NCBI GenBank assembly: GCA_018389105.1
Contig: JACATO010000691.1
Coordinates: 1,077,501 to 1,141,500, forward strand
Origin: Nautilus pompilius
Taxonomy: Eukaryota > Mollusca > Cephalopoda > Nautilida > Nautilidae
Reading direction: 5' to 3'
Length of the DNA stretch: 64,000 nucleotides
Below, one piece after another: positions 27,701 to 42,700 of this stretch. Below the pieces are notes generated by a model, which ran no database searches, was not told where the DNA came from, and saw only the letters and a program-made list of their open reading frames with translations. The position numbers and the translations under genes are program-made. Every line of letters begins with the position of its first letter. Positions within the stretch are counted from its first letter, which is position 1.

Positions 27701-30700
27701 GGTTAATAGCAGAAATTTGAGAGCTCTAAATATAAAATGTCTGAATGCTTGTGAGTAAAATAAACTTCATCTAATATTTATTTATTCTGCTTGGTGTACT
27801 ATGCAGAAAAAGACAACTTTATAATTCGTTCACTGACACTGGATGACAATTTGTGAAGCATTCAAGGTAACAAAACTGAAACTTGCACAAGTGAGAACTC
27901 ATGGGTCCACTAATCAAATGAACTCATCAGATGTCAAGAATAATGAGTGCTTCCGCACTGCCAATGTGTTTTGCTTCTATAATCTTTGACACCTCTACAG
28001 CTGTAGATATACTTGATGAGGTTGCAAACTGCTATGATTACCACTAACAAGCATTAGTATTCCTGCACCTTGGGGAGATGATGTTAACACTTCTATCTAC
28101 AGCAAGAAATGGAAAGTCTCTACAAGAAATCCTGTTTAGCAGGAAGAAACTTGAGTGCATGGAAAAACCCAAAGTTGACAGACTAGAAAAGAGAGAGAAC
28201 CAACCACATCATGGGAGGCTTGCCAGACCAAGTTGGTTGTTATCAAACAGACTGAATTCAGCCCCCATTCCACAGGTAATATGCTACATCCTTAGCATTC
28301 CATCCACCTCCAGTGTTTACCATGTTTTGTAAGCATGGAAGAGATTATTTTCTCACACTTAAGTTAATAAATTAAATCTTTTCTAACTTATATTTTTTTT
28401 AAAAAGTGTGTGGAGGGGCATACAGTTTCGTCAAATCTAGAAGGCAGGTTTTGAATTTTAAAAAAAAATAAATTTTTTTTTAAATATAAAGACATTGTTC
28501 AGAATACAATTTCATTTGATCAGTTACCAGAATAGTTTATATAGCACCACACAAAAATTTCTTCTTGTGAACAATTTCATAAGCAAGCAAATATATCATC
28601 AGCCAAGAAACTGATGACATAGATTGCTGTTGCTTTTGTATAATCTAAACATTTCCAGATGTACCAACAGCAGCCAATGGATCATCAATAAAGTTTGCCA
28701 TGGTAATAGCTAAGGGCCATGTTTGGAATGTGTAGCGCAAGTTCTTGTCATGGTGTCACTGCTGAAAGCCCTCCATCCAGGCTGTTGCTATTACAGTGGA
28801 ATTCCAATTGATGTATTTCAAAATAATATTGGTCAGAGGTCCACAAGGCCATTAAGATCTTTGGCAAAATGTACAACAAAATCCATCTGTTTTACATTGT
28901 ACAATTCAAAACATTGAACAAAAACCAACAAAACTCAATTTGTAAGAACCAAATTTTTTTTTTTTTTTTTAAATATTGTCAAAAGAATTTTACCAGAGAT
29001 AACAATGCAAGTATCCTTTGATCTCCTCTTCATGGTTTTATATGCACTATCAGCCAGGGCAAAGATGTGTGGTGGCCGTTCATAGATTTCTCTCCCTTTG
29101 TACATGGACACATAACTGGCTCCATAGATGTCCACTGGTTTGTATGGATTCACTGAAACTACCACTTCCCCGATGTAGGTATAGATTTTGTTTTTCTGGT
29201 ACCTGTATAACAACAAAATAATAAATCTAGTTGCATCAATGGACCAGTGTAATATTATAAGTTTTTTTTTTTTGAAGAAAAAAAACAACAGATAATGTCC
29301 AGAAGACAGGAAGACCTGAAAACTAATAATAATAAAATATTTTAAATCTTTTAACAAAAAATACATATCCATTTCATTTTCACACCAAATTCTTCAAGTA
29401 CTGCAGGCCAGCCAATCAACCAAAGTCCCAAGTTTTTCTTTTTTCCATAATTGAGCTTATAATATATATACTCGCACCAAATTGGGCCCATATTATGGCA
29501 CCATCATCCCTGTGCTTTAATGTAAGAACACAATGATACAGCTACAGCAAGCATTCATCAACCTGTAATTAAACGAACAGACACTTTTGAACCAGACATC
29601 TCAAACCCAGATTCATCTGGCCATAGCAACTTTACACTGGTTGGTTACCTAGTTTACATACATGTTTTATTACCAGATCATTTTAGCTACATATGTAGCC
29701 CTTAATATTGCTTACCCTCTTTTAAAAAAAAATCTATGGTGTCATTTAGTCCAGCAGACTTAAGGAACTTCTTTACTGTAAAAACAAGGTTTTCTTTGCT
29801 GCAATTTAGCTATGCTAGGATTTCTGGGGCTTGTTACCTTAATGTATTGGTCATCTGTCCTCAGTATTCTTCCAAAATATCTAACACTTTTGCATAATGT
29901 GAACTGTGCCTCAACCACATTGATTGCAATCCAGAAAAGCTAGATTACAGAATCAGAAAAATACTCTCGCACATTGCTATTGATTTCTACAGGATACTTT
30001 GGCAACTGGCACCAAGGATTTCCTAAACCAAGCAGAAACAGGGTGCAGAGATTAGTTATAGGCCCATTGAAGAAAGTTCTTACTAGAACTCATTTTCAAA
30101 TGTGAGAGAAAACCAGAGATCCTCATAGAAAATCCACTACACAACTGGCTGATGAAGAAGGGTAAGACAAGAAGGTATGCCAAACCAGACTGTGATTCAA
30201 ACTCAGCCCCTTGACCTTAGCAGTCCAGTAGTCAATTGGTGAACTCTTATGTCACCTAAATCCTGTATTACTGTATTTAACTTTATTCATCAGCCAGAGG
30301 AAGAGGAAGAGTCAGAGAGACTTTGTTTTGCACAAGTTTTCTCATATTTCAGGCAACTTCTAAGAATCTCTAACAAGTCTGTCAATGAATTCCAAACCCA
30401 AAATAAAAGAGGAAATCCTATATGGCTACACACCAATTAGTGTGGCCATCTAATGTATATGTAGTTAAGTAGTAGCAAACAGCAGTGACTCATTTAATAG
30501 TATACAAATTACAAATGTGTTTGGTTGGTTGTTTTACTGAATGACTATCTTTCTGTAAAATTCTTAGAAAGTGGGGAAGCTTTTATAATTTTCAGATTCT
30601 AAAGTGACACTGTCTCAAAATCCTTTGCTCACAATCTGCAAGTAACCAGTAACCCTTTATTTTTTTCTTTTACATTAAGCCAATGGGTAAGTAAATACAT

Positions 30701-33700
30701 GTTGATTGCATCGTGAGGTTCCAGACTGGCTTAATCCACACAGCAGGCTGAGTTTAACGGGATGGCTGCTTTGATTCCTGACAGGTCAAAATTCGTGCTG
30801 CTTGTGAGCAAATGTGGGATGATACAGATGAGGATGTTTATAGACCCCTAAACTTCTAACCTAGTTGCAAACACAAAAGGGAACTAAAGAGAGAAATTAA
30901 CCTCCAAGCAAAAATAAAAACAAGCCCACAATCTTGTCCAAGCCAATAGACAGATAAATAGCCAAAAGCAAAACTTATAAAAGATAACTTGTTTTTCAAT
31001 TGCCAATACTGTAAAAGATGTAGAAAAAAAAAGATGTTGTTTAAGTGACAGTAAAGTCTATAAAGAAAACTACAATACATTTTAAATTAACAAGTATAAC
31101 AATAAAATCAAAGCACAACAAAGTTTTATAATTTTTAGAACACCCATAGTTTTACACGAAGGCAAGTAGAATACTGACCATATTAAGAGTTCAGATGTCA
31201 AAGTTGCCTGACACAACTTGAGGATGGAAGAGTAGACAGTGTATAAATAAATAACAAAATTATTACACAGGATAAGGGCAGCCATTTAAAAAGAATCTGA
31301 CAAGAGGATGTTATCACATTTCCTATAAATCTATAGCCAGCTACTAAAAATTCTGTGCTGTAGCAAGGCATGGTTTCCATGATTGTGACATTGTGTGTTG
31401 CCAAGATGATGTTGCCAATACCAACCAGATGCTAGATAAACAAAAAACTTGAAAGATTGATTTATATTTGAAATACTTACTTTACATTAACAAACAGAAA
31501 ATGCAAAGTCAGTTTCTAAAGATTAAATTGCTTTTGAAAACTAAAATGTGGAAAACCTTCATCCCCAACTGCTAGCCCATCTTGACATAATAAATGCGTA
31601 TCAATTGTTACCTGCATTAAAAGATGTTTTCAACAAACCAAACAAAATACCAAAGGAAGATGATTCAGCTTTCCTGAAAAGTTTACATTAAAGAATGTGT
31701 ATGCAAATTGTGCATAACCATAAGAAATACCTACGTGGAGATAATCAGTTTCTTATTGAGAAGCACCCAAATAAATCAATGCATTTACCATCCCACTCTC
31801 CTATCATTGTTTCCCTTATTAAGAAAAAAATATACAACTGTTGGCTGACCATATTATGGCAACAAGCTATGAGCATCCATGTGAAAGACTTTAGTTATAA
31901 GCACCTAAACAAATATTTAGAGTGCATTAAAGTATAATAGTCTAATTTTACACCACATTTGCTTGAAGACATGGAAAACGAGAAACATCAGACAAATCAA
32001 CCAGCAGTCAACCTGATGAGATCTAGCGAGTCGGGACAAACCTTTTTCTGGAAAAATTTGGTGAAAACATAGGGACATAAGGTTCCACGCCTTCTCCTCT
32101 TAATTATTGAATATCTTGTACAAAAAATGGAAGCAATCAGAGCCAGATCTATCTATTACATAAGGGTTTTTAATTAATGAGATTAACTGATTTTTGACAA
32201 CTCAAGAGGCAGAAATTGTTTTCCATCCAGATTGAAAGATTACTTTCTTTTTTTAAATCTACCAAAAGATGGGGAAAACGCTTTTATTATCCACTATTTC
32301 TATTGCTTATCTTCAGTCAGGAATTTATTAGATATGCATGGATTTGAACAATGATTCTGAAAGTGCATAGAACTCAAAAACTTCATCATTAATATCCTAC
32401 TTCAACAAATGAGATGCGGCAAGTCGACACCTGAAGTCAGGGTAGGTTGAGTTTCCAGAAATAAAAAGATTTACCTACCCCAGGTCTCAAAAAAAAAAAA
32501 AAATTACCCCGTTAGATTCCACCTGACAAATTTAACTCTTTACCCCTATTGCACTTCAAAAACATCGCACAGTGATTTTCAAGAATGTTGTTTCTTTTTA
32601 AAATTTGTCACTATTCTATATATTTAAAAAGGAAAACAAGTGAGGGGGGCCATGGAAATACTAAACTATTAATGGTCTTGCATCACTGATACAGTCACCC
32701 TGTAGTATAGGGCTAATTAATAAGCCCAGGTGATGTTTTCATGAGTTTCTTAGTCAGATTTCAACATCTCAACCAAATGGAAAGTCTTCCTAACAAATAA
32801 TAAAGTCTTGTCTTTTCGCCTAGACCACCTGTGCAGTATTTCTAATTGTTTTTAAATGTAATCTTCAGGTAAGCCGCAGAAGTTCTCATCTATTCTTGGT
32901 TTGAATGTTGTCTAATGTTTCTGAAAGAAACCCTATTGACGTTTGGAAACCAAATAAAATAAAAAGAAAAAGTAGTGATGTGATAACAAAAAAGAAATGA
33001 CAACCAAAAAATAGATTTATTTCATCAGCAATATGTTGAAAAAAAAAGGATGGTGGATGGCCATGTGTTTAGCGCACAGCCTGCTATAACCACAGACCCA
33101 AGTTCAAATGCCCCGAGAGACAGCTGAAGATGGAAATGCTGGGCCCAAAGAGTTGTAGAAATGGCAAAGCGTGTGTAGCAGTAGCCATGGCACTACACAA
33201 CCTAATCAATTGTCCACAGTCGAAGATGGTGATGTTTGCAGAAAACAAGTAACTATGAAGAGGCGGGGGGGTGGACCTCTCAGCACAACCCAGCATACAG
33301 CATATTGATAACCTATAGTAATTTCAGCCAACAACTGTTGCAACATTGATTAAATATTTGGTTGTTGCGCCTGATTCACGCCCTGCCGCATGAGAGAAAG
33401 AAAAACTTTTAATTATACAGTAAATCAATCAAAAGTAGTCTAGTAAACATCATTCAGTAAAGAAGGAAGAAAAGGCCTAGTGTAAGAAAAGCTTGAAAGT
33501 GATTGATTCTTTTATCAAGCCCCAGGAAAGATTCCTATCCATTTGAAGAAAAAAAAGAAAAAAAAAAGTGAATTAGATGCTAACCAATCTAATAGTATAT
33601 TCTAGTACCTTGCAGGTTTGTTTTTTTTTTTTTTAAAGCAAGGAAATAAACTGATGCTGATGTTTCTTTACCAACCAGTTGCACCTTTTCCATCTTCTAT

Positions 33701-36700
33701 CTAACAGGGCAACACCAGGAGAAAGATGGACGACGGACTTCCTGTATATTGATTTCTCGCAAGAAAAGTACCATGGAAACCAAACTAATTCGGTCTGGGT
33801 GATGATGGTAGGGTAAATAAAGGTGGTAAAATAAATATGGCATTTTATTTCTGCATATACATTACCTCTGCAATCTGTTGATTAAATATGAATATTTTGT
33901 AATTTTTGCTAAAGCTTAAGTTGTCGTCGGTAGGCTCAGATTCTGGTTAAGTCTAAAGTATGAAACGGTGGAAGGACTGGTAAATCAGAGCTAAGAGGCT
34001 ATGTCGCGAAAGAGATTTAATCAGGCTGAAAGCTGTGTCGTCCTAACAACCATGGATAGCTCTGTAGCTAGGAACAAAAAGACTGCGGATAGCACTTTTC
34101 TGGATGGATGGAAAATGGGGTAAGAGAGACAAGGTCTGTGAGAGCAGAACAGAAGTAGTTAGCAGCCGAACTCAACAGGGGAATAGATAGTGGCAGTCAA
34201 CCCATGTTAGATGAAGTACTCTGTAATCTGGAAATTATGGTTGGGTTGGTGTTTAAACCAACAATAGTTTCCATGGTCCGTTCAACATTACGCGAAACAT
34301 TTTTGGGGCATTCACAAATAAAAAAACAACAACAAAAGTTTAGAAAACATTTTCATAGCTCACACATGAGCCACTACTATAGAAAATTTCACGTTATGCT
34401 TTAGTTCAAAACAAAGTTTATTCATATTATGTCATAGAATGAAAAAATGATCCATATAGATAAACTGACAAATAGAGAACAGGAACTACTTTAGAAAGAA
34501 TAATCTGAAAATATTTTTTTTAATGTTTTCAGCAATTCCCACACCTCAGGATATGAACGTTTCATATATGTAGTTTACAAACATTTATTCACACGAAACT
34601 GGGTAATTTTTGATCGCACGCTCACCAAGGAAATCTTCATTCTCGCAACTCTGTAAAAGGTAATGGTGGAATGCTCTGTACTCTGGTAGTATTCTATACC
34701 AAGATAACAGAAACCACACTTCACAAGTGATCAGTTTGGTAGCTGTTAAGCTCCAAATATGGTCTTGTGCACTGTGCAACACACACAATAAAGTATCCAC
34801 TTTTGATTTAATTTGTGAGACAGATAAAAACCAAAGCCCACTTTTGACACAATTTTGGGATCTACATGAAACGTTACCCTAGGAACTAAAGTTTCGTGGG
34901 CAACAGCTATCTTGTGCTTGCAGCTACTGATCAATAAAATGTGGATTCTGGCACGAGTAAAATGAAGCATTTTATTTACTCAAGTACTTGGTTCTGTAGC
35001 TCTGAAACTAGTTTGAGTCAAGGAAGGCTACAACTTCTCAAACCTTCTATTGGCTTCCTAATACAACTTCAGTAAAGTTTAATCAAGATCTGAGAGGGTG
35101 AGGTGGGGCACATTGGATGATTTATTTGATGCAGAAGTATTTAAAGAATTGATTCGTGTTTGCTTTTTTAGTCTACAAACAATTTTAATCCAATTCATAA
35201 CTCTACAGGAATGCATTTAAGAAACAATTTCCTATAAAATCCAATACTCCACAAAACTGCTTTAATAAACAAGATAAAGATTTTGAATTTCATTAAAGAT
35301 TTAATGAATATTCCTCATAATTCAAATATATTTAATTTTAATCAGTAATTTCTTGCAATACTGAAATATTATCAGAATGGCTTTAATAATTTCCTATGTA
35401 ATTCAATCCAATATACTACAGAACAGTTTTAAATATTCTTATGGAATCCAACTCTAAGACTACAAAACAGCTTTAATACAAGTTTCCTCATTCAATTCAG
35501 TCAAGACTCTACAAAAAAGCTGTAATGTTTCTATATCAATTTAATTATCAGCTTATATAATTTAATTCAATAGTCACAGAAGAGGGTGCATTTACTGAAG
35601 CCATTTTTAATTACTCTATAATAAAATTTGTACTTAGACACTATGGAACAACTTTAATTTTGTACTTTTTATTTAAGTAATCTGAATACAGGAAAATATT
35701 TAATTTAATTAAATATTCCACAGGGAAGCTTTAATCAAAGTTATCCTTCAGTGTAAATAGAGCAATTATACTAGAGAACATAAACAAACGAAACGTATGG
35801 TTAGGATGCATGCCATTTCATTGTGTGCTGCCCTCTAGCAAACGAGTGTCGGACTAAAATATGGCAACCGCAACAGTTCATAATAAATAAAACCAACAGA
35901 GAAGAAAGTTCAACATCTAATGAACATGACCAGCAATTAAATGTTCAGAAGGAAATGATAAATATCAGTATTTGAGAAAAAGGAACCAAAACAAACCCAA
36001 CAGCACCCCCTAATTTTCAAGTTGTACTGTCTATAAAATTAAAGGTTAAGTCAATCTATTATAATGCAAGACACTTTAGGAATGTTAGTATAAGAACAGG
36101 TACATAAAAACTCTGATATATCTGAAATAGTTGACGTATTTTTTTTTTTGTTTTTGCCCCAAAATCTTACAAATGTATTTTCTTTTTCTCTGAGATCTTC
36201 ACACTAACAGGTACTGTATTTTCAATTATAAGCAGCTTAGAAAAACACTGCACTGAATAGTTATTGGACACATTCTACTGAACCAGGTTCAGTGACAACG
36301 GTAAACATTCGTCATTGCAGAATAGAGAAATCAACAACTGAGGTGCTCCTAAATGTCTGCATATGTTACTTAATAAAACTGTTTTGTATTTTTAATATTA
36401 CTTTTTAAATGATAATAATGCATACATGAGTTGTGAACTGTCTAGCATCCAGATACAGATATGTTATATATAAACTGTAGAAAGTTATAATTTATATTTT
36501 GGTTCAGTATGAGTTCCTGATTGTGGACATCACTTTCCATCGGGTGCTGGACTGTGCAGTTTTAGTTAATACATGGGGTACCATGGACCTTAATAGCATG
36601 TCATACATGTGCACACACAGTGTTTGGTCAAGTAGTTTTTTTTTCTCCCAAATGTCCAATATCTAAACCTATCAAATCGGCAAATTAACCAACATTTTTC

Positions 36701-39700
36701 AAACAAGGAATTGTGATTTACAGTCTATGCGTAGACTTCAAAATGATTGCTCTCCTCCCAGTTATGAAAACTTTGCAATAATTATAAACTTCTGCCAACT
36801 GATGTTCCTGTGGCATTAAAAATAACTGAATAATTAATAATTCTCTGGAATCTCCTACTGCTGTTCTGACATTCTTTTTCTTGAGTTCATAAATGAGGTA
36901 TAACATTGGTAATTGTCATCTTCAGCAGACCCCTCAATATAAGCTCCTTAATACACGATATTTTTTCTTTTGAACTCTTGCACCAGCATACGACCATCTA
37001 CTGCTTGCTCTTCTTAGCTAACATCTTAACCCATTCCCCCCCCCTGAAACTATTGAAGGGAGATAAATAACCTGCTGCAAACTGGGTAAGGAAAATAAAA
37101 TTTGAGAGAAACACACTTGCCATCCTCCATAGTGCAATTATAAAGTACCAGGCTTTTCTGTGCAGTGATGACACCCAGTCATTTGACCTCTGTCAATTAC
37201 ACACTAACAAAAAAGTGGGGTTTGATTTAAATCCTATCATTCACATTCAGCTGTTTCTAGTAGATTGTGGTAAGTAAATTTGGAGAAAAAAATCAAAAAT
37301 TAGAAAATTAGATGTATTAAATAAAAGGAAAACACAACTCTGTAGGTTACAAAAGTTATTTAAAATTCTGCAACATAATTTTTATAAAAAAAAAAAATGA
37401 ATCTTGTTTAAAATACACATTTCTTTAAAATAATTGTTTTTCCATCAGCATGATTTTTATTATTACTGTTATTAATGACAATCTACAATGGTTGCAATTA
37501 AGGATGGAGATATTCTTCAAGAGCTCTCCTGCTGCTTTTCATTCAGTTAAATGTTGGAACTGCGGTTCTGCAGAAAAAAGTTCAATGCATCTATGAGCAA
37601 TAGATCTGACCTTACTAAACCATGTAGTCTATACCTGGGCAGAAGTTTCACCTTGATGGCATCAGCACTGTAGCCAGGTCTTATATGGACTCTCAGTCAA
37701 AGATTATGAAATCTATCTACTATCAAAACCTGTTTTAAAAAAAAAATTCTTCTGTTCCATTACCCATGTTCCACATTCTGCTATCCAACCCCTCTCTTTC
37801 TACATCTGGGTTAATTAGTCCCTTAAGTTTATTTAGCATCTATCACTAATGATTTTGGTTTAGAACTCTACTGGTTCTTCAGGTTTTCTTAGTGGACAAG
37901 TTGTGTGGTGTTTGAAAAATTCCTTTTTTTCTATATTAAAACATTTCTGTGCAATTATTCAGAGTTCGAAATTGCAGTGATGAAAATTAATCAGGTTAGG
38001 CGGCATCAAACCATCAGATCATGCATAAACATGGCAAGAAAACAATCATTTAAAAAAAAAAAAACAATAGTTCTGCATTTAACTACAGCTAGAGTTTTTT
38101 TTACTTCTTTCTCTCCAGCTTTGTACGTGGGATTTCATACACTCCCAACTCAAGTCTGCTGCGATGAATAAGTTGATGGAATTCAGTTCAGTGCTATTTT
38201 TAACTCAGTGTAAGCGCCACTGTGCTGTCAAAACAGAGTAAAGCTCAGGAAGCAGTTTGTGGCAAGAAACACAAGATGAATGCAAATATTAGCAGTGGGC
38301 AAATTTTTGCAAATGTGGAAGCCTCTTAAGAAGATTATACATCTTAAAATAAAATTTCAAAAAAGCTTTGTTTAAAAAAGGAGACATTAGCAGCTCGCCA
38401 GTGTTTGTCTCTCAATGGCAAATGCTGATATATCAAAAGGCATAAAGGAAATAATAAGAAAAGTTTATTTAAACTGTAAGAGATCAAACATTCTAGATTT
38501 TTCAACTTTTTAAATAGGAAACAAATACAACAAAAAGTACACACTTAAGACATTCCCATAGCCATTAGTCAATCCACAGTCCTTACCCTGAGTCAGATCA
38601 GCATTATCAGAACGCAACAGATGGGTCACAGAGTAGGACAGCAGTTCCCAAACTAAGTATCACAAGGAGGAGAGTTGCGAAGCCCACTAGTATCACGATT
38701 ATTTTCATGCGTGCAACATTTAATCTTTTTAATGCATTAATGTACATGCATACATTTTCCCATGGTATAATTCACAGTAATACCAACTTCACAGAGACAG
38801 TGTGCCTGCAGCTTGCACTGATAATGATGAAGTCTCAAAAATTTACCATTGTATTAATGGACATCGCACTGGGAAAAGAAAGAAAGATTGGAAAACTGCT
38901 GTCAAAACTCCTGAGTTTCCACTAAATCTGTCATCTGAACCAACACAAAAGCAAGCGAGCAATAACACCAATCACAGTAAAAGATGATTTCAAGACTAAG
39001 TGGTCATTACAGTGGTAACCAAGTGAATATTACAAGGTAAAAATGCATTTTTAACATCGTAAAGCCAACTAAGCAGTGATGATACTCAGTAAGCCTCCGT
39101 TTTTACATTCTGTAATATAAATTTCACAGTTCTTCTCTCTCTTTCTCCTTTTTTCTTAATTGTCACTTTGTTACAATTTTACTAATACCAAAACAACAAA
39201 ATAGGATCTCAATAATCATAATCAAAACACTTCAATAAGTTTGCTTATTTGTTTAGAGATTCCTTACAGTAGTAACCAGTTATTCGTCTTTTCAGTCTCA
39301 GCAGAAATGAGTGAAAGCAGTATGAAACAGTTCACTAATATATTACATGTAGTCACAATATACTAATCCTTATCCTACTAAAAAACACAGACTAGAAGTC
39401 ATCTTCAGGCAATTATATATAATGACGACATTGCCATTTTCTTTTTCACTTACTTACACAGCAACATTCGACCTACTAAGGAATATTAACCCCCTTTTTG
39501 ACTAATTTCTTCCCATGTAAATCTACTTTGCCCTCATAGCAGCTCTTTTTAATTCTGCAAGATCTTAATGCTTCCCCGATTGCCACAACTTCTGCAACTA
39601 TTTTGCTAAACAAGTTTAATCTACTCCCAGTTCTGAGATCTTTCCCTTCCTCCAGTGATTCCACACTAAATTCTGCTGTAGCAATGTGTATTTCTCATCC

Positions 39701-42700
39701 CCTTCATTCCTTACATCATAAGACATGACTGGTGGATAGTCCTTGTATCAATGACACAAAGGAGGCCAGGCCAGCTCATGTTACTTGGTGTCCTTTTCAG
39801 TCTGGTTTGAAAATTCTGGCTTCACTGTAACAAAAGATACCCAAACAGAAAAACAGATTTTTTTTCCAAAATAATAAAATAAAACGTAATAATAATTAAT
39901 TTTTTTTTTTTTTGAAATTTAAAATTGAGATTTTAGCAATGATGGAATGTTTTAAATCTGTAAACAAACTAATTATCTTTCACAGCTGGCAAAAATCTTT
40001 GTCAGTACTAAATAAATCCTTCTTCACTCCAAGAAACACTTACCAGGCATCCATTGCGTGATTTTAACAGCTCTTCGTTTAATCAAACAAGACAAATCAT
40101 ATTAAAAAGTGAAGTGTAAGATGAGAACAAATCTCCTTATGCCGGTTGCACCAGATAATTAAAGAGAAGCAAATGGAAACAGCTTTGTTTGCTTGTTGTT
40201 GCTGCTTATCTAAAATTAAATCAACCATCATAATTCTGCCCGCTAAATGCGCTAAGCATACAATACAGAAAAAACAGTTTATGAACTCAATCACAGATTA
40301 CCAACTCATGTACATGTAACCATGTACCTTAATAGCTCTATTTATACATGAAATATAGGATATTTTACTGTTGATAACCCCACCTAAGCTCACCCATGTA
40401 TGTATGCATGCATTCATGTACTAGAGACATTCGAATGAAACCTGGCCAAATACAATACCAGCAATTATTTTCAGTCCAGTGAACACCCTTTATATACTTA
40501 AACAATGGAAATCACCTGACTTAACTCCCTTTTCACAATCTCATGAAAACAGAGAGAGAAAGCAAGAAAAATGCTTAAAAAACAAACAAAAAGCCACACA
40601 AAAACCATAAAATTCGTATATAAAACGTTCTAGAAGGTATCACAAATAAATATTGGCCTTAAGAAAATGTGGAACATATCTTGTGGTAGAATACATTTTC
40701 AACATCATTACTGACATCGTTATGCTTAAACTGGATGGCTGTAACCCTTCTTATTACATGTGCATAAACCAGCTTGTTTTGGCATCTATGATATCCTCCA
40801 CAACATTGACAGAGGACTCCACTTGGGACTATGGAAAATGCTCAGAGCTCTGCTCCCACAATGGCCAAGTTAGGATATTTCCCAGTGTTAAACACCTCAG
40901 GTGGAGAGGGGGCACCACTTTACAGCATCTATCTTATCTGAATACACAGTGTCTCCACCAATTCCAAAGACACTTCTGCTTTTCCACTTAGGTCAGGATA
41001 TGGTCTATTCCAACTGATATTACAAGCTTTTCCCACACTGTAACTAAGTGACCAAGAACCTTTGACCATGACAAATCAATTGATATGGGGGGGTGTCCAG
41101 CAGATAGTTTCTTCGAATCCAAGCTGTCCAGTCTACTGCTTCTTTGAGACTCTACATTTTCTCCTTGTTTGGCAATGTTAACGATCCAAAAGAAGAGCTA
41201 CAATCACAAAAGAGATAGAGTTGGTAGATGTCTGGATGCATGTGATGCACACTACCTTTCCAGAAACATCCAGCTTCCTAAAGAATCTTCTGAGTTCATA
41301 TTTCATATTTTCCAACCCTGTTATAGTTTTTAACTGCCAGCTCCAACAGACATTGCATCCAAACATATACAATGTACCAAGCATCTTTTTTATATTTATT
41401 AAACTTTGCTTGCATCACATTCAGCAAGTGTTTTCATCATTTTAACACACAGGATCTGTGTTCACCCATTTTTGTTGCCTAATCCATAAGAAATCATCTG
41501 CAGCTGCCATGTGGTTTGGGATACTTCACAATCACTTTGTATCATTCACAATGCAGAAATAGTCCCATTTCCATGACAGCAAAAAATGCTTTGTGCAACA
41601 AAGAAAAATCTTGCATTTTTCAATTGTGATCAGTTGTTATCCAATGTACAGTATTGGGAATAATTATAGAAAACATTAGAAAAACTTAATATCAAATGTA
41701 AACAACACAAAATGGAATCATATCTCATGTGTAAAAATGAAATGATCCATAGTACAGTTGCATGCTGATAAGTACACTGATTGGTTGTCAGATAAGTAAT
41801 CAGAAAATGCCATACCAGCTGAAGGGCTATAGAAGTAAAGATATGATATCATTGATGAATGTGCGGTGAATACTATGGTCCTGAGAAGGAAATATCAAGC
41901 ACAGAAATCAAACTCCAGGCAACAAATTGCAATTCAACTTTGTTTTAGGAGTTGTATGCAAAACTTTGAGAAGGATACACAGAACTGGTACTGCTGAAAC
42001 AGATGCAGTCAAGGAAGCTCAAACTCTCCAACAGAGATATTAAGTATCTCACAGTATGTTCTCTACAAGATAGATGGGCTAGTAGAGATATTTTGCAAAT
42101 GACCTAGCTGAAAGTACAGGTGTTAACATTTCTTCAAGAACACCAAGGCACACATTAACACAAAGTGGTCTCAATGGATGTGTAGTTGTCAAAAAACCTT
42201 TGCTGAGGAGAAGCAAAGAAACAGTATGGCTGACATGGGCAGCATAAGTGGAATAGTGAGACCATCAAACCTAGAAGGAGGTGCTCTTTATAGACAAGTC
42301 CAAGTCTGAACTGTTTGGTAATAATCAATGGCAGTTTGTTCAAACCATGGGTATGCTGACTACTGACAGACACAGGTATGTTCTCATCGATCATGCTGTT
42401 CCCTCAGGATGTCTTGTTAGACATTCACTCATCTTCTAACTTAATAATGATCCCAAACATACAGCCAAGGGTATGAAAACTATCTGGAATCTAAAAAGGC
42501 TGCTGGAACATTCACAAGATGCCTTGGCCTGCAGTAATACAAACATCATTGAGGATATAAGAGGGTTATACAGCTCTGAGAAAGTCAAACAGAAACCAAA
42601 CATCTTGAATGGAATGTGGAACAACAAAATATTTGAAACAACACTCCATAGTCAATATTCTTGAAATGTGATTCCAAGGTATTCCTCTCTATATAAAGCA

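Larger units (their letters stand above)
20675..28993. other. Myosin intron 2
   Basis: 8.3-kb intron. It carries SINE-like copies (21735-21880, 27985-28290), a foldback element (24885-24985) and unassigned repeat-like segments at about 23140-23470 and 25090-25510. The last shares GAAGGCTTGCCAAACCAAG with the SINE-like copies. The rest is AT-rich with nothing recognisable. Confidence 0.65.

Noticed and set aside
33055-33140. Functional tRNA gene
   Set aside because: Box-like motifs are present but no acceptor stem or cloverleaf can be formed; part of the SINE-like family.
38638-38700. hAT transposon end (CAGCAGTTCCCAAACTA)
   Set aside because: Resembles hAT termini but no opposite end or transposase was found nearby; too short to support.
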